Below, piece after piece: positions 52,709 through 60,193 of a stretch of DNA of 64,000 nucleotides. Below the pieces are notes generated by a model. It searched no databases. It was not told where the DNA came from and saw nothing but the letters and a program-made list of their open reading frames with translations. The stretch's first letter is position 1, and each line of letters begins with the position of its first letter. The translations under genes were made by a program, and so were the position numbers. Source of the DNA: Marinobacter sp. MDS2 (lineage in GTDB: Bacteria > Pseudomonadota > Gammaproteobacteria > Pseudomonadales > Oleiphilaceae); assembly GCF_030718085.1 (NCBI RefSeq), contig NZ_JAVAJF010000001.1, positions 1,736,001-1,800,000 of the forward strand. The letters run 5' to 3'.

Positions 52709-52731
52709 AATGCCCGGAAAACCGGTTTGGC

Positions 52732-54045
52732 TTACGCGCTACGGCGCTGAGCCGGGCGACCACTACGGCCTTGCCCTTCACCCTGACCTTGACGACCGCG
52801 GCCACCACTGCGGCCAGCAGGCTTAGGCCCGAAGCTCTTGCCATTGCCACCCTGCGGGCGACGGTTACGGGCTTTGCTCGGGTCCGCTTTGGCTTTCGGC
52901 TTCAGCGGCAGGTTGTTCTTCGGCTCAAAGCCCTCGATTTCCTTACGCGGCAACTGCTTTTTGATCAGCCGCTCGATACCCGCCAGCAGTTTGCCTTCGT
53001 CGGCACTGACCAATGACAAGGCATGGCCTTTCTCGCCGGCACGACCGGTACGGCCGATACGGTGCACGTAGTCTTCCGGTACGTTCGGCAGCTCGAAGTT
53101 CACCACTTGCGGCAGCTGTTTGATGTCCAGGCCACGGGCAGCAATATCGGTTGCCACCAGTACACGCACTTCGCCCGCTTTGAAATCCGCCAGCGCACGG
53201 GTACGGGCACCTTGTGACTTGTTGCCATGAATCGCGGCGGCGGTGATACCGTCACGCTCCAGCTTCTGGGTCAGACGGTTGGCACCGTGCTTGGTGCGGG
53301 TGAAAACCAGTACCTGATCCCAGCTGTTGTCACGCACCAGCTTGCTCAACAGCGCCGTTTTCTGGCTCTGATCGACCGGGTAAACCGACTGCTTGATGGT
53401 TTCGGCCGAGGTGTTTCGGGCGGCTACTTCAACCTGCACCGGGTTATCCAGCAGGCCTTCGGCCAAACCGCGGATCTCGTTGGAGAAGGTAGCAGAGAAC
53501 AACAAGTTTTGACGCTTGGCCGGCAACAGTGCAAGAATCTTGCGAATGTCGCGGATGAAGCCCATGTCCAGCATACGGTCGGCTTCGTCCAGCACCAGGA
53601 TTTCCACTTCGTTGAAGCGCACTGCGTTCTGCTGATACAGGTCCATCAAACGGCCCGGTGTCGCCACCAGAACGTCCAGACCCTTGCGCAGCTTCATCAT
53701 CTGCGGATTGATTTTGACACCACCAAACACCACGGCGGCTTTGGTCGGCACATATCGGCTGTAAAGGTTCACGCTGTCATGAACCTGCGCCGCCAGCTCC
53801 CGGGTCGGCGTCAAAATCAGCGCGCGCGGGCCTTTGCCCTCGCGCGGCTTTTCAGACAGACGCTGCAACAGGGGCAGCGTAAAGCCGGCCGTTTTGCCGG
53901 TACCGGTCTGGGCCGCCGCCATCACGTCTTTACCAGACAGAACGGCAGGAATCGCCTGCAGCTGAATGGGAGACGGGGTATCGTAACCCTGATCGGAAGT
54001 GGCACGGACCAGCTGCTCGGACAAACCGAGGGAAGAAAAACTCAT
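52732..54045 (-). CDS. rhlE: DEAD-box RNA helicase RhlE
   Basis: A 437-residue ATP-dependent RNA helicase. The start [33 protein letters not shown] is typical of RhlE. Motif I is AQTGTGKT, Ia [39 protein letters not shown] and [12 protein letters not shown]. The C-terminal about 65 residues are basic and Gly/Arg-rich. RhlE remodels RNA in ribosome assembly and mRNA decay, especially in the cold. The start at 54045 follows family homology; a GGAGG stretch lies about 30 bases upstream, too far to serve it. Confidence 0.92.
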   Translation of the reverse strand: MSFSSLGLSEQLVRATSDQGYDTPSPIQLQAIPAVLSGKDVMAAAQTGTGKTAGFTLPLLQRLSEKPREGKGPRALILTPTRELAAQVHDSVNLYSRYVPTKAAVVFGGVKINPQMMKLRKGLDVLVATPGRLMDLYQQNAVRFNEVEILVLDEADRMLDMGFIRDIRKILALLPAKRQNLLFSATFSNEIRGLAEGLLDNPVQVEVAARNTSAETIKQSVYPVDQSQKTALLSKLVRDNSWDQVLVFTRTKHGANRLTQKLERDGITAAAIHGNKSQGARTRALADFKAGEVRVLVATDIAARGLDIKQLPQVVNFELPNVPEDYVHRIGRTGRAGEKGHALSLVSADEGKLLAGIERLIKKQLPRKEIEGFEPKNNLPLKPKAKADPSKARNRRPQGGNGKSFGPKPAGRSGGRGRQGQGEGQGRSGRPAQRRSA

Positions 54046-54393
54046 AAACGATGTACTCTTGATTAATTCTGCCTCCACGAACACCGTCGTCGGCGAATGC
54101 GGGCAGATGCCATGAAAGTTCATGGAATAAAAGACGACTACGGTCACGCGCCGAAAATGGGGTGACGTCCTCTGACAGGTCGTATGGAGTGTTCGCAAAG
54201 CGGCTTAAAAGCCTGAAACTGCGGAATCCCTAGAGGCAGGATGTGTGCACGGTAACAGAGCACCTTTGAAATAGCCATAAGTGTTTATTGTTAGCTACCG
54301 TACGATTTACCCCACGCGATGGAACTCGTGACCAGCTCCGAGGTCTGTACTGGCTTATAACCGTTTATTTAACCAAAGAAAATGGGAGTCGTC
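54046..54393. other. Divergent intergenic region, rhlE leader and tlpA promoter
   Basis: The 348 bases between the divergent rhlE and TlpA-fusion genes hold no supported gene. On the rhlE side, CCATGAA-AG-TTCATGG (54110-54125) is a perfect small hairpin that would lie in a long 5' leader of the rhlE mRNA. Cold-shock helicases often have such leaders. TTTATTGTTAGCTACCG near 54290 and TTTATTTAACC near 54365 are A/T-rich promoter candidates. Confidence 0.4.
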
Positions 54394-55227
54394 ATGATCA
54401 GTGTTGGTATCGGCCCACTGAGCCTTTCAATCGGGCATCTGCTTCTGGTGCTGGCCTTTGTGGTCGCGCTGATTGTCGGCGCTCTGACGGGGCGCAAACG
54501 GCAAACGCCGGTATCAGGCACACTGGCCGATATTTTTCTGGTGGCCATGGTCGCGGCCCGCATTGGCTTTGTGGTGCGCTACTTCGAGCATTACCAGAGT
54601 GATTTGTGGGGCATTATCGATATCCGCGACGGCGGCTTTGATATGGTTTCCGGCCTGATGGCTGCGCTCATTTTCACGGCCTACCTGATGTGGAAGCACA
54701 CCGCTAAACGCCGTGCGCTTGGCTCTGCCGTAGCTGCGGGCCTGATCACCTGGGGTTTTACCACCGGTGTGATCGCTCTGATCCATCAACAAACCCAAGG
54801 TTTTCCGGAAGTGGCGTTGACCAATCTGAACGAGCAGCCGGTCCGTCTGGAAACCATCGCCGGTAACCGCCCAACCGTGGTGAACCTTTGGGCCACCTGG
54901 TGCCCGCCCTGCATCCGTGAAATGCCGGTACTCGAAGAGGCACAACTGCGCTACCCGGGCATCAATTTCGTGTTTGCCAATCAGGGCGAGCATCCGGAAA
55001 GCATTCGAAAATTCCTGATGGAACAGAACCTGAACCTCAGTCATGTGCTTAGCGACCGCCAAGGCCAATTCGGCCGGGTTGTCGGAAGCTATGGCCTGCC
55101 CACAACCTTGTTCTACAGCGCCGAAGGCAATCTGGTCGACACTCATTTAGGCGAACTCTCCCACGCCAGCCTGGCCCGAAGCCTGGAACGTTTCGACGAT
55201 GCTGATGACACCCCTGAAAGCAATTAA
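54394..55227 (+). CDS. TlpA-like thiol-disulfide protein fused to an Lgt-like membrane domain
   Basis: A 277-residue protein. The N-terminal about 130 residues have four hydrophobic helices and resemble the front of prolipoprotein diacylglyceryl transferase (GPLSLSIGHLLLVLAFVVALIVG, ARIGFVVRYFEHY). The C-terminal domain is a TlpA/ResA-type thioredoxin fold with active site NLWATWCPPCIREMP (WCPPC), and the cis-proline is in YGLPTTLFYS. It probably reduces periplasmic disulfides, for instance in cytochrome c or envelope proteins. GGGAG lies six bases before ATG 54394. It abuts the convergent monooxygenase gene with no spacer. Confidence 0.85.
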   Translation: MISVGIGPLSLSIGHLLLVLAFVVALIVGALTGRKRQTPVSGTLADIFLVAMVAARIGFVVRYFEHYQSDLWGIIDIRDGGFDMVSGLMAALIFTAYLMWKHTAKRRALGSAVAAGLITWGFTTGVIALIHQQTQGFPEVALTNLNEQPVRLETIAGNRPTVVNLWATWCPPCIREMPVLEEAQLRYPGINFVFANQGEHPESIRKFLMEQNLNLSHVLSDRQGQFGRVVGSYGLPTTLFYSAEGNLVDTHLGELSHASLARSLERFDDADDTPESN

Positions 55228-56679
55228 TTAATGGAACTCGAGATAACCATCGTCAATCGCATCTGAACACAACACCTTGGAATCTCGCTGATAATCCTGC
55301 ACCGTCAGCCATGGGCCATGTGTGCCCTGGCGCGGCAAGGTGTCGGCTGCTCGCTTGATGTAGCCAGCCTCTAAAGATCCCATCACCGTTTCCTCACTGC
55401 GGCAGCCGCCTTCATTACGGGGCACCGCCACCGCAAGGTTCTGGCTGTCCATGTGATTCAGTAACCGGCACAGGTATTCGGAGGCAATATCGACTTTCAG
55501 CGTCCAGGAGGCGTTGGTGTAGCCGATGATCACGGCGGCATTAGGAATGTCTTCCACCATCACACTTTTGTAAAACACTTTCTTGTTGAGGGCCACTTCC
55601 TGGCCATCCAGCGTAGGCTTGATGCCACCCAGCATCTGAATGTTCAGGCCGGTGGCGGGCACAACAATATCGGCCTGCAGCTCCTCGCCGGATTTTAAGC
55701 GGATGCCGGTTTCCGTGAAGCGATCAATGTGGTCAGTCTTGATAGACGCGCGGCCTGCTTTAAGGGCCTTGAACAAATCGCCGTCCTTCACCACGCACAG
55801 GCGCTGGTCCCAAGGGTTGTAGTCGGGTGTGAAGTGGCGCATATCCACTTTGCCCTTTAATTCGCGCTTCACCATCCACAACAGGAATCGCCGCATAGCT
55901 CGCGGGCTTTTGCGGGAGCGTTTATACAACTGCCGTGAGATAAAGAGGTTTCGTGAGCGAGTCAGCTTGTACGACAGTTTTGCAGGTAGCACCTTCTGCA
56001 TCGCAAGGGTGACCTCATCTGTCGACGGGAGAGGCATCAGATAGGACGGTGAGCGCTGAAGCATGGTCACATGTGCGGCGTCTTCTGCCATGGTCGGCAC
56101 CAGTGTAATGGCGGTTGCGCCACTGCCAATCACCACCACCTTCTTGCCGGTGTAATCCAGATGCTCCGGCCAGTGCTGGGGATGCACGATCCGGCCTTTG
56201 AAGTCGGCTTCTCCCGGAAAATCCGGCTTATAGCCCTGATCGTAGTCATAGTAGCCGGTACAACCCACCAGGAAATTGGCGGTCCAGGTTTCGAGCTCAC
56301 CGGTTTCGGCATTCTCGGCGCTTAGTCTCCAGCATTTGTCTGCACTGGACCAGTTGGCCGCTTTCACCGCCAAACCATAATGGATGTGCTTATCGACCCC
56401 TTTCTCTCGAGCGGTCTTGGTCAGGTACTGCTTGATCGAGGCACCGTCTGCCAGCACCTTACCGCCTGACCAGGGCCGGAACTTGTAGCCGAAGGTAAAC
56501 ATATCGGAATCCGAACGGATACCGGGATAGCGGAACAGGTCCCAGGTGCCACCGAGCGACTGGCGCCGCTCCAGAATGGCAAAACGCTTGTGCGGGCACG
56601 ATTTTGTGAGATGGCAGGCCATGCCGATACCGGAGACGCCCGCGCCGATGATCAAGACATCATAATGTTGCTCATCCAT
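55228..56679 (-). CDS. Flavin-containing monooxygenase (Baeyer-Villiger type)
   Basis: A 483-residue class B flavoprotein monooxygenase. The FAD motif is GAGVSGIG (residues about 12-19), the NADPH motif VIGSGATAITL. The Baeyer-Villiger fingerprint FxGxxxHxxxWP is present as FKGRIVHPQHWP. RRQSLGGTWDLFRYPGIRSDSDMF is also typical. It would insert oxygen into ketones, or oxidise heteroatoms or long-chain substrates (related EthA/AlmA-like enzymes act on alkanes and ketones). In a marine hydrocarbon-user AlmA-like activity is plausible but unproven. No signal peptide is seen. Confidence 0.9.
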   Translation of the reverse strand: MDEQHYDVLIIGAGVSGIGMACHLTKSCPHKRFAILERRQSLGGTWDLFRYPGIRSDSDMFTFGYKFRPWSGGKVLADGASIKQYLTKTAREKGVDKHIHYGLAVKAANWSSADKCWRLSAENAETGELETWTANFLVGCTGYYDYDQGYKPDFPGEADFKGRIVHPQHWPEHLDYTGKKVVVIGSGATAITLVPTMAEDAAHVTMLQRSPSYLMPLPSTDEVTLAMQKVLPAKLSYKLTRSRNLFISRQLYKRSRKSPRAMRRFLLWMVKRELKGKVDMRHFTPDYNPWDQRLCVVKDGDLFKALKAGRASIKTDHIDRFTETGIRLKSGEELQADIVVPATGLNIQMLGGIKPTLDGQEVALNKKVFYKSVMVEDIPNAAVIIGYTNASWTLKVDIASEYLCRLLNHMDSQNLAVAVPRNEGGCRSEETVMGSLEAGYIKRAADTLPRQGTHGPWLTVQDYQRDSKVLCSDAIDDGYLEFH

Positions 56680-56872
56680 GGGAGTTCGCCCTCTCTTGTT
56701 GTTTGTTGTTTGACGACCTCCAACACTACGTGCTTTGTCGCAGACTTCGATTGGCCAGAAACTCGATACCCATCAAAAATCCGGTCAAATCGTCCAACAA
56801 AAATAGTATTTCCCATAGCTAGCTAACTGCGAGATGATCACTCAATTGACACGCAGACTCGGGATAACAACG

Positions 56873-57541
56873 ATGCAAAACTACCTGAAGCCAACGCCGT
56901 TTTTCGACTACCAATCACCAGCCGTTCAAGCCTGGATGCAGCAGCATCTTGAGGGCGTATCAGACGATCCGGTCGAACAAATCAAAGCGCTCTATTTGGC
57001 CGTGCGGGATGGCATCAGCTACAACCCCTATGTCTTCAGCCCTGACCCTGAAACGTTCAGCGCCAGTTATGCACTCACCGTGGGCGAAAGCTACTGCATT
57101 CCCAAAGCGGTGCTGCTGGGCGCCGCGGCTCGGGCAATCGGGATTCCCAGCCGGCTGGGCCTTGCCGATGTCCGTAACCACCTGTCGAGCCCCAAACTGA
57201 TTGAATGGCTGCAATCCGATGTATTCCGCATGCACGGGTTTATCGAACTCTACCTGAACGGCCGCTGGGTCAAAGCAACGCCCGCGTTCAACAAAAAACT
57301 CTGCGCCTTGATGAACGTGGACGTACTTGAATTCGACGGCGTGAACGACTCCATCTTTCAGGAATACACCGAATCCGGCGCGGCACACATGGAGTACATC
57401 AACAACCACGGCGTGTTCGACGATGTTCCTCACCGCTTTATTCTGGACGGCATTATGGCCGCCTACGGCCATCTGTTTGAAGAAGAGGGGGTCGGCCCGA
57501 ACGATCACAGTCTTGAGAAAGACATCTCCGGGCGCTCATAA
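56873..57541 (+). CDS. Transglutaminase-like domain protein
   Basis: A 222-residue cytoplasmic-looking protein with a transglutaminase/protease-like core. The cysteine is in ESYCIPKAVLLGAAARAIGIPSRLGLADVRNH, the histidine in FRMHGFIELYLNGRWVKATPAFNK. The third residue, normally the Asp of WxxxDP, is replaced in WVKATPAFN, so the triad is atypical. Peptidase or amidase activity is possible but uncertain. ATG 56873 fits where homology begins; a longer start at 56834 is possible. A strong hairpin lies at its stop codon. Confidence 0.75.
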   Translation: MQNYLKPTPFFDYQSPAVQAWMQQHLEGVSDDPVEQIKALYLAVRDGISYNPYVFSPDPETFSASYALTVGESYCIPKAVLLGAAARAIGIPSRLGLADVRNHLSSPKLIEWLQSDVFRMHGFIELYLNGRWVKATPAFNKKLCALMNVDVLEFDGVNDSIFQEYTESGAAHMEYINNHGVFDDVPHRFILDGIMAAYGHLFEEEGVGPNDHSLEKDISGRS

Positions 57542-57577
57542 AAAAAACCGGTAGCCGCATCCTGCGGGTACCGGTTT
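57541..57577 (-). terminator. Terminator of ahpF
   Basis: On the minus strand AAACCGGTA and TACCGGTTT form a 9-bp stem followed by a run of T residues. The loop of 15 bases is itself GC-rich. It lies 38 bases past the ahpF stop and serves ahpF; on the plus strand no T-run follows the stem. Confidence 0.75.
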
Positions 57578-57615
57578 CAGGGGTCAGCCTGAAGCTTTCA
57601 GGCTTGGCTCAACAT

Positions 57616-59181
57616 TTACTGAGCTTCGTTGCGGATCAAGAAGTCAAAGGCACTCAAAGACGCCTTGGAACCCTCACCCATTGAAATCACAATCTGCTTG
57701 TAAGGCACCGTGGTGGCGTCACCGGCCGCAAACACGCCCGGGATCGAGGTTTCATTACGCTCGTTGATGATCACCTCACCGTGCTGGCTCAACTCGATGT
57801 CGCCTTTCAGCCACTCGGTGTTCGGCACCAGCCCGATCTGCACAAATACACCTTCGAGTTCTACGTGGTGCTCTTCACCGGTGGTGCGGTCCTTATAGTT
57901 CAGGCCGCTCACTTTGCCGTTCTCACCTACGATTTCAGTGGTCTGGCCGGACGTAATGATGTCCACGTTGTTCAGGCTGCGCAGTTTCTTCTGCAGCACT
58001 TCGTCTGCCCGCATTTGCTCACCGAACTCGATCAACGTCACGTGGCCGACAATACCGGCCAAATCGATGGCGGCTTCCACACCGGAGTTACCACCACCAA
58101 TCACCGCTACGCGCTTACCTTTGAACAAGGGGCCGTCACAGTGCGGGCAGTAAGCCACACCCTTGTTACGGTACTCTTCCTCACCCGGCACACCCATCTG
58201 GCGCCAGCGGGCGCCGGTAGACAGAATCACCGTTCTGGATTTCAGTGAAGCTCCATTCGCCAGACGCACTTCGTGCAAGCCGCCCTTCGTTTCAGCTGGG
58301 ATCAGCTTCTCGGCGCGCTGCAGGTTCATCACGTCTACGTCGTATTCGTTCACGTGCTGCTCCATGGCAGACACCAGCTTCGGACCTTCGGTGTAAGGCA
58401 CGGAGATCAGGTTTTCGATCGACATGGTGTCGCCCACCTGACCACCAAAGCGCTCAGCCGCCAGGCCAGTGGAAATGCCTTTACGGGCGGCGTAGATGGC
58501 CGCCGCAGAACCCGCCGGGCCACCTCCGATCACTAATACGTCAAAGGCATCTTTCTGGTTCAGCTTCTCGGCTTCTTTGGCACCGGCGTTGGTATCCAAC
58601 TTGGCAACAATTTCTTCCAGCGTCATGCGGCCCTGGCCCCAAGGCTGGCCGTTCAGGTACACACTGGGCACCGCCATCACTTCACGCTGTTCAACTTCGT
58701 CCTGGAACAGGGCGCCGTCGATGGAGGTGTGCTTGATGCTCGGGTTCAGCACACTGATCAGGTTCAAAGCCTGCACCACGTCTGGGCAGTTCTGGCATGA
58801 CAAGGAGAAGTAGGTTTCAAACTCGAACTCACCGTCCAGTTCCTGAATCTGTTCAATCAGATCCTGTGACGCTTTGGACGGGTGACCACCCACCTGCAGC
58901 AGCGCCAGCACCAACGAGGTGAACTCGTGCCCCATCGGGATACCGGCAAACGCTACGCTTACATCCGTTCCCACCCGGTTGATCGAGAACGACGGGCGGC
59001 GCACATCCGCAGACTCTTCATCCCGCAGGCTGATCTTGTCTGACATGCTGGCCAGCTCTTCCAAAAGCTCTCTTAGCTCCTGGGACTTGTCGCTGTCGTC
59101 ATACGCTGCCACCAATTCAATCGGCTGTTGCAGCTTGTCCATGTAGGCGTTCAACTGTTGCTTGATATTGGTGTCTAACAT
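57616..59181 (-). CDS. ahpF: Alkyl hydroperoxide reductase subunit F
   Basis: A 521-residue NADH-dependent flavoprotein reductase (same length as E. coli AhpF) that regenerates AhpC. The N-terminal tandem thioredoxin-like region carries a CxxC in [13 protein letters not shown]. The FAD-binding motif is [19 protein letters not shown], the second redox site CPHCDG ([15 protein letters not shown]) and the NADH motif [12 protein letters not shown]. The C-terminus has [13 protein letters not shown] 59181 fits the family start. It has its own upstream region with an OxyR-like site and is separated from ahpC by a terminator. Confidence 0.95.
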   Translation of the reverse strand: MLDTNIKQQLNAYMDKLQQPIELVAAYDDSDKSQELRELLEELASMSDKISLRDEESADVRRPSFSINRVGTDVSVAFAGIPMGHEFTSLVLALLQVGGHPSKASQDLIEQIQELDGEFEFETYFSLSCQNCPDVVQALNLISVLNPSIKHTSIDGALFQDEVEQREVMAVPSVYLNGQPWGQGRMTLEEIVAKLDTNAGAKEAEKLNQKDAFDVLVIGGGPAGSAAAIYAARKGISTGLAAERFGGQVGDTMSIENLISVPYTEGPKLVSAMEQHVNEYDVDVMNLQRAEKLIPAETKGGLHEVRLANGASLKSRTVILSTGARWRQMGVPGEEEYRNKGVAYCPHCDGPLFKGKRVAVIGGGNSGVEAAIDLAGIVGHVTLIEFGEQMRADEVLQKKLRSLNNVDIITSGQTTEIVGENGKVSGLNYKDRTTGEEHHVELEGVFVQIGLVPNTEWLKGDIELSQHGEVIINERNETSIPGVFAAGDATTVPYKQIVISMGEGSKASLSAFDFLIRNEAQ

Positions 59182-59305
59182 CGTTGCTCTTCCCCTCAAC
59201 TCAGGTGAAATCAGGTGTTTGCGTGATTAACGGTCGCAAACTGAATATGCCTCTAAGATAAAGACTCACTATCAAAAGCTCAAATTGATTAGCTGAAAGC
59301 ATTTG

Positions 59306-59320
59306 ATAGTAAATCCCTAT
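59306..59320. promoter_or_regulatory. OxyR-like half-site upstream of ahpF
   Basis: ATAG-TAAATCC-CTAT matches the OxyR core ATAG-N7-CTAT exactly. It lies about 130 bases upstream of the ahpF start codon. ACTATCAAA (59268) and TTTGATAGT (59302) also form a 9-bp inverted repeat across the region. The second core expected for a full OxyR tetramer site is degenerate. Confidence 0.6.
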
Positions 59321-59358
59321 ATCTAATATTCCGGCCAATCCTTGCCAAAATCCCAAAA

Positions 59359-59383
59359 AAAAGGCCCGCATGGCGGGCCTTTT
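59359..59383 (-). terminator. Terminator between ahpC and ahpF
   Basis: On the minus strand AAAAGGCCCGC and GCGGGCCTTTT form an 11-bp stem with a three-base loop and then more T residues: a strong Rho-independent terminator 27 bases after the ahpC stop, so most ahpC transcripts should end before ahpF. Confidence 0.85.
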
Positions 59384-59409
59384 CGTTAGCTTTACCGTTA
59401 AGGCAAAAC

Positions 59410-59973
59410 TTAGATCTTGCCAACCAGGTCCAAAGACGGAGCCAGAGTAGCTTCACCTTCTTTCCACTTAGCCGGGCACACTTCGCCAGGATGGTTGCGA
59501 ACGTACTGAGCGGCTTTCACTTTGCGCATCAGGTCGTCTGCGTCACGGCCGATACCTTCAGCAGTGATTTCCATCGCCTGGATAACACCATCCGGATCGA
59601 TCAGGAAGGTAGCGCGGTCTGCAAGGCCTTGGCCTTCACGCATCACACCGAAGTTGTTGGTGATGGTGCCGTTCTGGTCGCCAACCATGTAGTAGTTGAT
59701 CTTACCGATGGTTTCAGAGCTGTCGTGCCATGCTTTGTGGGTGAAGTGGGTGTCGGTAGACACGGAGAATACTTCAACGCCCAGCTTCTGCAGCTCTTCG
59801 TACTTGTCTGCAACGTCGCCCAGCTCAGTCGGGCAAACGAAAGTGAAGTCGGCCGGGTAGAAGAAGAAAATCGACCACTTGCCTTTTACGTCGGCTTCAG
59901 AGATTTCTACAAACTCGCCCTGCTTGAAAGCAGTTGCGTTAAACGGTTTGATTTCGCTGTTAATAATTCCCAT
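59410..59973 (-). CDS. ahpC: Alkyl hydroperoxide reductase subunit C (peroxiredoxin)
   Basis: A 187-residue typical 2-Cys peroxiredoxin reducing H2O2, organic peroxides and peroxynitrite with electrons from AhpF. The peroxidatic cysteine is in [12 protein letters not shown] and the resolving cysteine in [14 protein letters not shown] near the C-terminus. The [20 protein letters not shown] segment is AhpC-specific. It matches E. coli AhpC (187). The start codon at 59973 has AGGAGAA upstream on the minus strand. An OxyR-like half-site lies about 100 bases upstream. Confidence 0.96.
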   Translation of the reverse strand: MGIINSEIKPFNATAFKQGEFVEISEADVKGKWSIFFFYPADFTFVCPTELGDVADKYEELQKLGVEVFSVSTDTHFTHKAWHDSSETIGKINYYMVGDQNGTITNNFGVMREGQGLADRATFLIDPDGVIQAMEITAEGIGRDADDLMRKVKAAQYVRNHPGEVCPAKWKEGEATLAPSLDLVGKI

Positions 59974-60076
59974 CGCAGAATTTCTCCTGTTGGTAAACGT
60001 GCGTGTTTATGAATCTACGGTGCCTAGAGTAAGCAACGAGACACCTTTAGTAAAATTGATTATTCAAAAGATCAAG

Positions 60077-60091
60077 ATAGGCTTGCCCTAT
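60077..60091. promoter_or_regulatory. OxyR-like half-site upstream of ahpC
   Basis: ATAG-GCTTGCC-CTAT matches the OxyR core ATAG-N7-CTAT exactly, about 105-118 bases upstream of the ahpC start codon. A second core in phase is not clearly seen. Confidence 0.6.
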
Positions 60092-60193
60092 CTCATGATT
60101 CAAAGTCAACGTGACAATCTATGGTAGGAGTTTCGCAAATATTAGCAATAGGGGTAGTAACCACTAGACTTGCCGATTCACCGGTACCCGACG

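Noticed and set aside
57069..57200. Second transcription unit within the transglutaminase-like gene
   Set aside because: Overlapping frame with no motif or start signal.
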